Notes: a model not told the origin generated them from the sequence alone. DNA of 64,000 nucleotides from RBG-16-34-14 sp963727535 (GCA_963727535.1 CAVSGR010000001.1:186001-250000), one strand, 5' to 3'. Numbered from the stretch's first letter, positions 8,722 to 17,344 are shown. Numbers and translations: made by a program.

Positions 8722-9525
8722 CTACTTCTTAAATATTTTCAATCTTTTTAGAATTTCATTTATTTTTTGAGTTAATTCAGTCCCGGTATCACTTATTATT
8801 TGGGACTTATAATCCAGAAATTCTGATATAGCTCTATCCAGAATATAAGCTGATTCATTCAACTCAAAAGTTTGAGGGTAGGTATCACTTTCAAGTTCCC
8901 ATTCTGCCTTTAATTTTCTAACCGAACTTGAAATATTACTTTTATATAATTCAAGTTCTCTTATCTTTTTTATTTTTTCATTTTCTTCTTCTAAATCAAA
9001 TTCTATTGTATAAGTTTTATGTATTGAACTCATTTTAGATGCAAGATGCCCAGAAAATAGATTTCTTAAATCTTCTAATGAATCATAATTAAATATTATT
9101 CCATCTCCCTCTAATTTATGTTTGTATTCAACTAATAATTTATATTGATTTTGATTTATACTAGAAGGAATTATTGGTAAAGATGAAAAGTATAGTAAAA
9201 TAGGTTTATTTGCCTTTCTAAATTCTTCAATTTCTTCAGCGGTTCCTGAAGGTGCTTTTCCAGTATTTGTACCTAATCGCGTCCAAAAAGCTCCAACCAA
9301 AAAGTCACAATTATTTATTAGCTGTTTATTTAATAACTCTTGTGGTCTATTTCCGAATTCTGGATTTGCATGTGTTTCCCATAATACAGGTTCTAAAATT
9401 GCGCTCGTTGTCAACGAATTCGAAGCATTCCATCTGCGAATAACTTCAGGAAATATCTTTCTTTCTTCTATACAATCTGATGGAGAGGCAATTAAAATTC
9501 GATATACTAGTGTTTTTTGTGGCAT
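8722..9525 (-). CDS. DUF4062-type (TIR/SLOG-like fold) protein, putative effector
   Basis: The 267-residue protein opens with YRILIASPSDCIEERKIFPE, the ASPSD..EER signature of DUF4062-type domains. It continues with LEPVLWETHANPEFGNRPQE, NCDFLVGAFWTRLGTNTGK, SGTAEEIEEFRKANKPILLY and FSSLPIIPSS. The pattern of strand, acidic cluster and GTAEEIEEF is that of a Rossmann-like signalling fold, found at the N-terminus of several NTPase-based defence proteins and as stand-alone genes. The C-terminal 90 residues are charged and helical (ENEKIKKIRELELYKSNISS) with no fused NTPase. The gene lies beside the Argonaute-SIR2 pair. Family call good; role inferred from context only. Confidence 0.6.
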   Translation of the reverse strand: MPQKTLVYRILIASPSDCIEERKIFPEVIRRWNASNSLTTSAILEPVLWETHANPEFGNRPQELLNKQLINNCDFLVGAFWTRLGTNTGKAPSGTAEEIEEFRKANKPILLYFSSLPIIPSSINQNQYKLLVEYKHKLEGDGIIFNYDSLEDLRNLFSGHLASKMSSIHKTYTIEFDLEEENEKIKKIRELELYKSNISSSVRKLKAEWELESDTYPQTFELNESAYILDRAISEFLDYKSQIISDTGTELTQKINEILKRLKIFKK

Positions 9526-9600
9526 TCCTAACTTTATTGATTAATTCTTTAATAACTTACGCCTAATAGATATTTTTAGCAATAATCTTTCAACAAATAC

Positions 9601-9734
9601 TTTATTCCCATTTCCTCTTCTTACTTCCTTTATAACTATCTATTTGTAAAAGTACTCCTTCTAATTTACCATTATCAAGAGGAATTCGTCTCGTTGTTTT
9701 AAGCCCGATATGTTTTCGTAGTTCCGGGTTGCCT
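9601..9734 (-). pseudogene. Displaced, diverged copy of the RlmL-like gene 3' end
   Basis: The region aligns base for base with 10031-10164 at an offset of 430. On the minus strand it still reads in frame (NPELRKHIGLKTTRRIPLDN, then GKLEGVLLQIDSYKGSKKRK, W, E and a stop). Nearly all differences from the intact gene end are synonymous or conservative (YAGSRKKKW versus YKGSKKRKW). The similarity stops abruptly at about 9735. It is a remnant of a homologous gene, not a working one. Confidence 0.8.
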
Positions 9735-10025
9735 TTTTGAACTCATCCTAATCCTTCTCTTGTCAAAAGAAGGACTTACTTGAGATATTGACTTTATATT
9801 TTATCTCTTGACAACACTAATAATTAGAAGTTTATCTGTTAAAAAGTCTCTCTCTTTATAAGAGAGAGATTTAGAGAGAGTTATTTTTGTATCTATCAAT
9901 TTGTAGAAGCACTCCTACTAAAATGTTATTTATATGCTGTCCTTTATACTATATATAAATAGTTAGATATGAATCGCAATAATACATTGTTCTTATTCTC
10001 TTGCTATAATTTCACAATCCCCCAA
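9735..10025. repeat. Intergenic repeats, including a third trace of the RlmL gene tail
   Basis: The segment holds an inverted repeat TCCTTCT...AGAAGGA (9752-9774) and a long palindrome of CTCTCTCTT and AAGAGAGAG arms (9847-9869). At about 9893-9930, TATCTATCAATTTGTAGAAG and the following bases match the gene tail near 10062-10085 (AGCTATCAATTTGTAAAAGC). No open frame of note is present. The third tail trace is short and should be treated as tentative. Confidence 0.5.
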
Positions 10026-11197
10026 TTATTCTTCTTCCCATTTCTTTTTCCTACTTCCCGCGTAGCTATCAATTTGTAAAAGCACTCCTTCCAATTTACC
10101 ATTATCAAGAGGAATTCTTCTTGTTGTTTTAAGTCCTATATGTTTTCGCAGTTCCGGGTTGCCTGTATAAATAAATGCAGAAGTGCCGGTACAATTAGTT
10201 TTAAGGAAGTCGCCCAACTCTTTATAAAGCGACTGCACTTCTTCAATCTTACCAAGCCTTATACCGAAAGGAGGATTTGTTATTAAAGTCCCGTTCTCAA
10301 AACCTGTTACCTGCTGAAATGTTTTAACGGAAAGATCAACAGAATCAGAATAGGGAAGATGTGAAAGATTATCTTTTGCAACTTCTATTGCTTGCTGCGA
10401 TTTATCACTTCCTCGTAATAATATTTTTTGGCAAGGGACGGATCTTACTATCAAATTCTTCTTTTACTTTATTCCAATCATTGCGGTCAAAATCAGGCAA
10501 ATTAAAAAATCCGAATTTCTTACGAAGCTTTTGTGCAGGAATTCTGCAGTAATGCATTAATGCTTCACAAAGAATTGTCCCGGAGCCGCACATCGGATCC
10601 CATAAAGGATTTTCTCCATCCCATTTACTAAGACGAATTATTGCTGCAGCAAGAGTTTCCTGCATTGGAGCTTCCCCGGCAAGCAGTCTGTAACCTCTTT
10701 TGTGCAGCGATTCGCCGGATGTATCGAGACTTATTACAGCCATATCTTTTTCAATATGAAGATTAAAGCGTACATCGGGATTTACAACTTCAACATCGGG
10801 ACGCTTTCCATATTTATCCCTGAAATAATCTGCAATTCCATCCTTTAAACATTGAGATGCATAGAGTGAATTTGTAATCCTGCTTTTGGAAACTGAAGAA
10901 CTGATTGCAAATGTTTTTTCATTCGATAAGAAAATCTTCCCAATGTATTTTCTTTGCTTTTTGAATAAGTGTGTTAGTCGTATGACAGGGAAAAGTTACT
11001 AATGGTGCAAGAACCCGTGAAAGAAGTCGTGATGTATAATTAATTTTATAAAGAGTTGGAATATCTGCTTTAAAATAAACTCCTTTGTATGTGGTTTTGG
11101 TTTCCGTTGCACCGAGTTCAATTAGTTCTTCCTCACAAAGAGTCTCCATCTTCCCGGTAACCTGTGCAAAGAAGCCATTTTGTTTATACTCGTACAT
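10026..11197 (-). pseudogene. THUMP-type class I RNA methyltransferase, RlmL-like, split by two frameshifts
   Basis: The protein uses S-adenosylmethionine to methylate a guanine N2 in 23S rRNA if it acts like RlmL. The N-terminal part (FFAQVTGKMETLCEEELIEL, GATETKTTYKGVYF) is ferredoxin-like/THUMP. The middle has LLAGEAPMQETLAAAI and WDPMCGSGTILCEAL, the SAM-binding loop. The C-terminal part has TNPPFGIRLG, an NPPY-type catalytic motif, and ends GVLLQIDSYAGSRKKKW. Breaks near 10925 (CTTATCGAA) and near 10430 (ATTATTACGA) are each a single inserted base; the corrected length is about 389 residues. The 3' end is present in further copies downstream. Its start lies 5 bases beyond the stop of the GNAT gene. 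Confidence 0.75.
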
Positions 11198-11201
11198 AAA
11201 T

Positions 11202-11769
11202 TTAATGTTGCTTGTTGAGTTCAGTAGCTAACAGAGAATAAATTGCAGTGTCTAAAAACTTTCCATCATAAAAATAATTTTCCTTAAAATATGCTTCCCT
11301 GGTAAAGTTATTCTTTTCTAAAAGTTTTATGGATGCTGTATTGCCAGGATTAACATTCGCTTCAATTGAATGAAGGTTCATTATTTTAAAGCCATAATTA
11401 AGAACTTCAGTAAATGCTTCCTGGGTTATACCTTTTCCCCAATAATCAGGATGAAGAAAATACCCAATTTCCGCTCTATAATGTTCTTTCCGGATATTCC
11501 AAGAAACAAATAGTTCCGATTAATTTAGGCTCTCCTTTAATTGTAATTGCCCAGGTTATTGCTTCGTTATTTTTTTCCTGTTCAGTTATTTTTTGAATAA
11601 AATCTGAAGCATCATTAATCGTTTTAGCCGGAGTTCTGTCTAAAAATTTCATAACCCGTTCATTTGATCTGAGAAAGAAAATTTCGTCAACATCATTATT
11701 ATTTACTTGCCTTAGTAAGAGCCTCTCTGTAGTAATTAGAGGAAAAGGGTTGAAGTTTATCTTAAGCAT
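11202..11769 (-). pseudogene. GNAT family N-acetyltransferase (RimJ/RimL type), frameshifted
   Basis: The N-terminal part (PLITTERLLLRQVNNNDVDE, AITWAITIKGEPKLIGTICF) is typical of RimJ/RimL-type acetyltransferases that modify N-terminal or small-molecule amines with acetyl-CoA. At about 11500 one extra T (TTCTTGG) shifts the frame. After correction it reads WNIRKEHYRAEIGYFLHPDY, WGKGITQEAFTEVLNYGF (the acetyl-CoA loop), IEANVNPGNTASIKLLEKNN and a stop at 11202. The corrected length, about 189 residues, is normal for the family. The start at 11769 abuts the end of the upstream gene, and the methyltransferase follows after 5 bases, so the three are probably one operon. Confidence 0.75.
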
Positions 11770-12428
11770 TATTTATAGGCTAATGTTTTAATATCCTCAA
11801 CTTCCAAAACCTCTTTTTCATATCCCTTCGTTACAGTATTTATCATCGCAAATCCAATCTCTCTTAAAGTGCATACATACTTTGGAAAAAGTAATTTTAC
11901 CAAAGGTATTAATGGTGCTAATATTTTGTAAGGTGTTAAAGTATTTTTTAGTCCCTTGGTAGGACCTATAAGAGCAGGACGAAACATATAAGCTTTGTCG
12001 AAAATCTTAATCAGATAATTCTCTGTTCTGCCTTTCACCCGTGCCCACATAATTTTGCCTTTTTCTGTGCTGTCTGTTCCTGAACCAGAAACATAACAAA
12101 AAACCATATCAGGATTATGTTTAACAAGAGTATCTGCAAATGCTTTGGTGATATCAAAAGTTATGTGAGTGTAAACTTCTTCACTCTTTCCGACAGAAGT
12201 TGTCCCTAAACAAAAGAAGCAGGCGTTAAATCCCGAAAGTTGATCTTCTATCTTTGTCAGGTTATAAAAATCAGTATGAATGATCTCTTTTAATTTTGGA
12301 TGCTGAACATTACACGATCTTCTATTAATTACAAGAACAGATTCAACATCAGGATGATTAAGGCATTCGTGAAGCACACCTTCACCGACCATTCCTGTAG
12401 TGCCCGTTATTATTGCTTTTATTTTCAT
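11769..12428 (-). CDS. NAD(P)-binding epimerase-like protein
   Basis: The 219-residue protein starts MKIKAIITGTTGMVGEGVLH, a GxxGxxG Rossmann motif. It has ACFFCLGTTSVGKSEEVYTH and the SDR-like MVFCYVSGSGTDSTEKG, followed by WARVKGRTENYL with the catalytic-type lysine region and YMFRPALIGPTKG. It is the short, membrane-skirting type of atypical SDR common in Bacteroidota-like genomes; substrate unknown. It heads the probable operon with the GNAT and RNA methyltransferase genes and is preceded by a field of palindromic repeats. Confidence 0.7.
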   Translation of the reverse strand: MKIKAIITGTTGMVGEGVLHECLNHPDVESVLVINRRSCNVQHPKLKEIIHTDFYNLTKIEDQLSGFNACFFCLGTTSVGKSEEVYTHITFDITKAFADTLVKHNPDMVFCYVSGSGTDSTEKGKIMWARVKGRTENYLIKIFDKAYMFRPALIGPTKGLKNTLTPYKILAPLIPLVKLLFPKYVCTLREIGFAMINTVTKGYEKEVLEVEDIKTLAYK

Positions 12429-12463
12429 AATTGTAATTTATCTAAAATTAGTTTCAATAATTT

Positions 12464-12965
12464 CACCCCTTCGGGGTTTTAGTGGATATCAATTATTACT
12501 TTTTATAATAATGTCACACCTTCGGTGTTTCCTGGTTCATTCTATTCCTTTTTTTACAAAAATACCACACCTTCGGTGTTAATCTAATTACATCTTATAT
12601 AATTAATTTTTGAATTAAGTCAGAAGAACTGATAATGTCATACCTTTGGAGTTCAATTGTACGTTTTATTTAAATCTACATAGTTTTTTATCCAAGCCCA
12701 AAGGGCTGACATTATTATAACAAAAACCGAATGAAAAAAAAGGTTTCAAACATCGAAGAGGTGATATCGAAAATACCATTATAAAAAATGATTAATACTC
12801 CTCCGAAATTTATCGTTCGAATATTATCTTTTTTATAATAATATAACACCTTCGGTGTTCAATTCTACATTTTATTCAAATCTACATAGTTTTTTATCTA
12901 AGCCCGAAGGACTGATATTATTATAATAAACTGAATAAGAAAATATCCAAACCTCGAAGAGGTGA
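12464..12965. repeat. REPIN-like palindrome field upstream of the IS200-like gene (left part)
   Basis: More than 500 bases without a gene. It contains ACCCCTTCGGGGT (12465-12477), CACACCTTCGGTGTT (12515-12529), CCACACCTTCGGTGTT (about 12565-12580) and AACACCTTCGGTGTT (about 12845-12860). Two longer units (about 12626-12720 and 12829-12927) pair an ATAATGTCA-type left end with a TGACATTATTATA-type right end, with AAGCCCAAAGGGCTGA inside. Each is followed by a tail containing TCGAAGAGGTGA. This is the architecture of two REP sequences in inverted orientation. Confidence 0.7.
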
Positions 12966-12970
12966 CACAA

Positions 12971-13432
12971 CTACTCGATCCACTTAAACAAATATTTCTC
13001 ATTATACTCAACCTCAAACTTTTTTAACAGTTCTATATATTCATCACGAAACGATTTCTTCCTATGATGTTCCTCCTGATTCTTTATATAATTAAAAACT
13101 CTTTCTATTTGTGAATGTGAATAAGAAAATGCCCCATATCCTTCCTGCCATGCGAACTTTCCTTTTATCCACTTGTTTCCATTTATAAAATTGGAAGAGT
13201 TATTTTTTATATCCCTAGCTAAATCTGCAATTGCCATAGCAGGGCGTAAACCGACAAAAGTGTGGATATGATCAGGCATTCCGTTTACGATAATTGGCTT
13301 TTGTCCTTTGCCTTTGATTATGCCGGCAATGTATTTGTTTAATTCTTCTTTCCATTTTTTGCTGATAAGATTTTCACGACCTTTTACAGCAAATACGATT
13401 TGAATGTAAATTTGTGAATATGTTCCCGCCAT
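12971..13432 (-). CDS. IS200-like Y1 transposase, intact
   Basis: This 153-residue protein (MAGTYSQIYIQIVFAVKGRE) is of the IS200/IS605 TnpA or REP-associated type. NGMPDHIHTFVGL holds the HUH metal-binding pair and QIERVFNYIKNQEEHH the catalytic tyrosine. KFAWQEGYGAFSYSHSQ and the C-terminal SFRDEYIELLKKFEVEYNEK are conserved with the broken paralogue at 7908-8431. It cuts and joins single-stranded DNA at hairpins. The palindromes on both sides are candidate substrates. No TnpB-like gene accompanies it. The frame is complete from the ATG to a TGA. Confidence 0.85.
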   Translation of the reverse strand: MAGTYSQIYIQIVFAVKGRENLISKKWKEELNKYIAGIIKGKGQKPIIVNGMPDHIHTFVGLRPAMAIADLARDIKNNSSNFINGNKWIKGKFAWQEGYGAFSYSHSQIERVFNYIKNQEEHHRKKSFRDEYIELLKKFEVEYNEKYLFKWIE

Positions 13433-13494
13433 AATTTTTGTCCCATTTTTATTGTTTAATTAAATATAATTAATTATAAGCTGATTCCTAAATT

Positions 13495-13795
13495 TCACCC
13501 CTTCGGGGTTTTGATATTAATATATTATTCCTTTTTTATATTAGTGTCACACATTCGGTGTTAAATTCCACAAATTCTTTTTGCAATCTATAAAAATTAT
13601 TTAAATGGAAAATTATCCTACTTCCTTTAGGGTTTCTTGTTTTCACCGTTTTCTTTTTTCTATAATAATGACACACCTTCGGTGTTAATCCACGTCTATT
13701 TTCACTCCCTTTTCAATTTTTTATCTAAGCCGAAAGTCTGACATTATTATAAAAAAACCGAATGGAAAAAAGGCTTCAAACATCGAAGAGGTGAC
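13495..13795. repeat. REPIN-like palindrome field (right part)
   Basis: Upstream of the IS200-like gene lie CACCCCTTCGGGGTTTT (about 13496-13512), CACACATTCGGTGTTA (about 13548-13562) and a full unit at about 13664-13755: TATAATAATGACACACCTTC, then GGTGTT, ending in GTCTGACATTATTATA. The same tail as in the left field (CATCGAAGAGGTGACA) follows at about 13780. The arms match those on the other side of the transposase gene. Nothing protein-coding is apparent here. Confidence 0.65.
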
Positions 13796-13805
13796 ATATG
13801 ATTTT

Positions 13806-14556
13806 TTATTTTCTATTCCTTACATAAATCAATTTAAATTTTCCTTTTTGATTCTCCTCAATTTCAAATTTGTTAATAGATCTGATAAGTGGAGTAAGCT
13901 TCTGGAAACCATAGTTCCTTGGATCAAAATTCGGCTGTTTCTTTTGAAGAAGATTCCCAACATCTCCAAGAAATGCCCAGCCATCCTCATCTGCAAGATC
14001 AGATACCGTCGCTGAAATTAATTTAATTACATCAGGAGTAATTTTGTCAACTTCATTTTTCTTTTAAAGTTTTATCTTTGGAGATGTCAGTTTCCGGACC
14101 ATCAGTGGATTCATCGGACTTATTTCTAAGAATTTCTATATAAATAAATTTATCGCAGGCAACTATAAATGGTTCGGGAGTTTTCTTTTCGCCGATACCA
14201 TAAACTTTCATTCCAGCTTCACGAAGTCGCGTTGCGAGCCTGGTAAAATCACTATCACTTGAAACTAAACAGAAGCCGTCAACTTTTTCAGAATATAAAA
14301 TATCCATTGCATCAATTATCATTGCCGAATCGGTAGCATTCTTCCCGGCAGTATAATTGTATTGCTGAATCGGAGTTATTGCATTTTTCAAAAGGATATT
14401 TTTCCATTTTGTCGGATTAGGTTTAGTCCAGTCTGCATAAATTCTTTTGATGGTTGGATTACCATACTTTGCAATTTCTTCCATCATTTCTTTTACATGC
14501 GCGGAAGGAATATTATCTCCGTCAATCAATACTGCAAGCTTTAAATCTGTTTCCAT
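13806..14556 (-). pseudogene. NYN-domain ribonuclease-like protein with C-terminal LOTUS (OST-HTH) domain, frameshifted near its 3' end
   Basis: Residues 1-145 form a NYN/PIN-like domain: LAVLIDGDNIPSAHVKEMME, TIKRIYADWTKPN, NATDSAMIIDAMDILYS and GFCLVSSDSDFTRLATRLRE, with the conserved acidic residues DGDN, DSAM, D and SDSDF that bind metal. An extra A in the run near 14058 ends the first frame early. After correction the protein continues NEVDKITPDVIKLISATVSD, DEDGWAFLGDVGNLLQKKQP and YGFQKLTPLIRSI, a LOTUS/OST-HTH RNA-binding module, to a stop at 13806 (about 249 residues). Such proteins are thought to cleave or mark RNA; the target is unknown. Confidence 0.8.
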
Positions 14557-14704
14557 TGGTTTTCTTTTATAGTTGTTGAATAAAACACAATAGAAATTAG
14601 GAAATAATCTGCTTTATTCCCTGTTACTTTTTAATATAAATTGACAATTAAACCGGATTCGAATAGATTCCTCAATTAAATAAATAAAAATCTCTCTGAA
14701 CAAT

Positions 14705-15364
14705 ATGTACAATCTTCCATATTATAAAGAAAATGACAAAGAAGTCGTTCTTCAATTCATTCATCAACATCCTTTTGCATTTTTAACTGGCTGCTCTCAA
14801 GAAGGCGAACCAGTTGTTACCCAGGTTCCTGTATTTATAGATGAAAAGGAAGGAAAGCTCTTTCTAACAGGACATATTATGAGGCAAACTGATCATCATA
14901 AAGCATTTGAAAAAAATCCAAATGTTCTTGCGGTTTTTACGGGACCTCATACTTATGTTAGTGCAACGTGGTACAGCAACCCTCATCAGGCTTCTACGTG
15001 GAATTATATGAGCGTACATGTAAAAGGATTATTAAAGTTTCTGGATGAAGAAGGCTTAATAAATGTTCTTAAAAAAACTACATTACATTTTGAAAATGGT
15101 AACTCACAATCCACTACAATATATGATAACCTGTCAAAGGATTATGTTAGCAAGTTAATCAAAGCAATAATAGCCTTTGAAATTGAAGTAACTGAAATTG
15201 ATAATGTGTTTAAGTTAAGTCAGGATCGTGATAAAAAGAGTTATCACAATATTATTGAAAAGTTGGTGCAGCAGGGAAGTGATGCTAAATATATAGCCGA
15301 AGAAATGAGAAAAAGAATTTCGAGGTTTGATAATATAGATTCTAATAATAATGAAAAAAACTAA
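14705..15364 (+). CDS. PaiB-like FMN-binding protein
   Basis: The 219-residue protein (MYNLPYYKENDKEVVLQFIH) carries the PaiB signature segments LTGHIMRQTDHHKAFEKNPN, VFTGPHTYVSATWYSNP and STWNYMSVHVKG, in the split-barrel flavin-binding fold. PaiB-type proteins are annotated as FMN-binding negative regulators. The C-terminal part (IAFEIEVTEIDNVFKLSQDR, SYHNIIEKL) is the usual dimer extension. The stop is directly followed by the ATG of the arsenite transporter with no spacer, so it could be co-transcribed with the arsenic genes. Its function there is unknown. Confidence 0.8.
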   Translation: MYNLPYYKENDKEVVLQFIHQHPFAFLTGCSQEGEPVVTQVPVFIDEKEGKLFLTGHIMRQTDHHKAFEKNPNVLAVFTGPHTYVSATWYSNPHQASTWNYMSVHVKGLLKFLDEEGLINVLKKTTLHFENGNSQSTTIYDNLSKDYVSKLIKAIIAFEIEVTEIDNVFKLSQDRDKKSYHNIIEKLVQQGSDAKYIAEEMRKRISRFDNIDSNNNEKN

Positions 15365-16498
15365 ATGACTTCCTTAACAAAGAAATTATCCTTTTTAGAT
15401 AGATACCTTACTCTCTGGATATTCCTTGCAATGTTTGTCGGAGTATTCTCCGGCTATCTATTTCCGGGAGTTGTGGATTTCTGGAATACATTTCAATCAG
15501 GTACTACAAATATTCCAATTGCTGTCGGCTTAATTTTAATGATGTATCCTCCACTTGCCAAAGTAAAATATGAAGAACTCGGTGACGTATTTAAGAATGT
15601 AAAAATTCTTTCTCTTTCATTAATTCAGAATTGGGTTATCGGTCCTGTGTTAATGTTTTTTCTTGCTGTTATCTTTTTACAGGATTATCCTGAATATATG
15701 GCAGGATTGATAATGATTGGACTTGCACGCTGCATTGCAATGGTAATTGTGTGGAATGAACTCGCTAAAGGAGATACAGAATATGCTGCGGGTTTGGTAG
15801 CATTCAATTCTATTTTCCAGGTATTATTCTTTTCAGTTTATGCTTATGTCTTTTTAACGGTTTTTCCCAAATGGCTTGGGCTTCAGACTTTTGTAGTAGA
15901 TATAACTATCGGACAAATTGCTGAAAGTGTTTTTATTTATCTCGGTATTCCTTTCATAGCCGGAATGATAACAAGGTTTACATTATTGAAATTAAAAGGT
16001 AAAGATTGGTACCAGGAAAAATTCATTCCTAAAATAAGTCCCGTTACTTTAATTGCGTTGCTGTTTACAATTTTAGTGATGTTTTCGCTTAAAGGAGAAT
16101 ATATAGTTAAAATACCTTTAGATGTTGTGCGAATTGCAATTCCTTTGGTTTTTTATTTTGTGATTATGTTTTTTGTTTCATTTTATCTTGGAAAGAAAGT
16201 TGGCGCGGATTATTCAAAAACAACGACACTTTCTTTTACAGCAGCGAGCAATAATTTTGAACTAGCGATTGCCGTTGCAATAGCTGTGTTCGGAATAAAT
16301 TCAGGAGAAGCATTTGCAGCCGTTATTGGTCCTCTTGTCGAGGTCCCGGTTTTAATATTGCTGGTAAATGTAGCGCTCTTTTTTCAGAGAAAATATTTTG
16401 GTGATGAAGTTGAAGCAGATGATATAAAAGCTCCCGAATGTGCGACAGAAATTTCAGGTAAGAAGATATTGAGGAAAATAACAGATAAAGCCAAATGA
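15365..16498 (+). CDS. ACR3-family arsenite efflux permease
   Basis: A 377-residue membrane protein with about ten hydrophobic segments. SFLDRYLTLWIFLAMFVGVF at the N-terminus, GLILMMYPPLAKVKYEEL, LARCIAMVIVWNELAKGD (ACR3 carries a cysteine required for arsenite transport in this ARCIAMV motif) and FTAASNNFELAIAVAIAVFG identify the bile-acid/arsenite permease group, ACR3 branch. It exports As(III) across the inner membrane using the proton motive force. The start at 15365 follows the PaiB-like stop immediately. The ArsR gene and its operator lie 200-250 bases downstream in the same direction. Confidence 0.9.
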   Translation: MTSLTKKLSFLDRYLTLWIFLAMFVGVFSGYLFPGVVDFWNTFQSGTTNIPIAVGLILMMYPPLAKVKYEELGDVFKNVKILSLSLIQNWVIGPVLMFFLAVIFLQDYPEYMAGLIMIGLARCIAMVIVWNELAKGDTEYAAGLVAFNSIFQVLFFSVYAYVFLTVFPKWLGLQTFVVDITIGQIAESVFIYLGIPFIAGMITRFTLLKLKGKDWYQEKFIPKISPVTLIALLFTILVMFSLKGEYIVKIPLDVVRIAIPLVFYFVIMFFVSFYLGKKVGADYSKTTTLSFTAASNNFELAIAVAIAVFGINSGEAFAAVIGPLVEVPVLILLVNVALFFQRKYFGDEVEADDIKAPECATEISGKKILRKITDKAK

Positions 16499-16693
16499 AA
16501 TTTTAAATCATAGTATAGTTAAACCTTTCTATCAGTTAATCTCATATACATTTTAGAGCAGATGCTGCATTTTTCATCATTCGTTCTTCTTTTTCATTTT
16601 TGAAAATAAATATTTCAATTCCTCCCATTAATAAGAATTTTCTTTTGTCATTCCTTCATTTATAAAAATAACACACACAATTTTATACGGCAT

Positions 16694-16719
16694 ACTATAT
16701 GAGTAGTTACTCATATAGT
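16694..16719. promoter_or_regulatory. Palindromic ArsR-type operator
   Basis: Arms ACTATATGAGTA (16694-16705) and TACTCATATAGT (16708-16719) are perfect inverted repeats separated by GT. It ends 25 bases before the ATG of the ArsR-family gene. Length, symmetry and position are those expected for autoregulation by a dimeric ArsR/SmtB protein. Confidence 0.75.
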
Positions 16720-16744
16720 CAACTATTTACAGGAACTGATTGAA

Positions 16745-17062
16745 ATGCAAAAGACACAAGAGGAATTAAAAGCAAATATTTTAACTGCACTGGCTCATCC
16801 CAACCGGATACGCATTCTTGAATTCTTAAAAAATGGAATAAAATGTAACTGCGAAATCGCGCCTGCACTAGAACTTGAACAATCGAATTTATCAAGGCAT
16901 ATGAAAATTCTGGTGCAAGAAGGAATTGTAATTTCCTGGAAAGATGGATTAAGAGTGAATTATAAAATAGCTGATGAGAGAATTTTTAACATTTTTGATA
17001 CTGCAGGAAGTGTCGTGCGTAAATCAATAAAAGAAAAAATAAAGGTTTTGGAAGAAGTTTAA
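16745..17062 (+). CDS. ArsR/SmtB-family transcriptional repressor
   Basis: The 105-residue winged-helix protein has LTALAHPNRIRILEFLKNG, then KCNCEIAPALELEQSNLSRH as the DNA-reading helix-turn-helix, and VSWKDGLRVNYK-like wing residues (VISWKDGLRVNYKI). Cys34 and Cys36 in KCNCE match the place where ArsR proteins hold their arsenite-binding cysteine pair. It would release DNA on As(III) binding. It is the first gene of a tightly spaced set (thioredoxin fold, permease, exported protein, two thioredoxin-fold proteins, CcdA) and follows a perfect palindrome. Confidence 0.85.
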   Translation: MQKTQEELKANILTALAHPNRIRILEFLKNGIKCNCEIAPALELEQSNLSRHMKILVQEGIVISWKDGLRVNYKIADERIFNIFDTAGSVVRKSIKEKIKVLEEV

Positions 17063-17082
17063 TTCTACAGAGGAAAATAATT

Positions 17083-17325
17083 ATGAATATCAAAGTGCTT
17101 GGTCCCGGTTGTATGAATTGTGTTACGCTTGAGAAGCGGACATGGGAGGCAATAAAAAAATTAAACCTTGAAGCAGAAATAGAAAAAATAACTGACTATG
17201 ATAAAATACTATCTTATGGAATTGTCAGAACACCCGGATTACTTATAGATAATAAGATAGCTGTTCAAGGACGTGTGCCGACGGTCGAACAAATTCAGGA
17301 AATCATAAAGCAATATTCAGAATAA
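17083..17325 (+). CDS. Small thioredoxin-fold protein (redox-active disulfide protein 2 type)
   Basis: An 80-residue protein (MNIKVLGPGCMNCVTLEKRT) with a CMNC redox motif at residues 10-13 and the cis-proline segment RTPGLLIDNKI. This is the short cytosolic thioredoxin-like family often placed beside DUF318-type permeases. It likely exchanges electrons with a partner disulfide. The gene starts 20 bases after the ArsR stop behind GAGGAAAATA, and the permease gene starts 19 bases after its end. A related but distinct protein, with CSKC, is encoded at 19367. Confidence 0.8.
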   Translation: MNIKVLGPGCMNCVTLEKRTWEAIKKLNLEAEIEKITDYDKILSYGIVRTPGLLIDNKIAVQGRVPTVEQIQEIIKQYSE

Positions 17326-17344
17326 GAAAGCAGGGGATATATAC

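Noticed and set aside
12464..13795. Repeated CACCTTCGGTG motifs suggesting a CRISPR array
   Set aside because: Spacing between repeats is irregular, the units are paired inverted palindromes, no Cas gene is near and a Y1 transposase gene lies among them.
13791..14015. Plus-strand frame of 74 codons starting near 13791
   Set aside because: It is antisense to the LOTUS domain of the NYN protein, which has clear homology on the minus strand once one base is removed.
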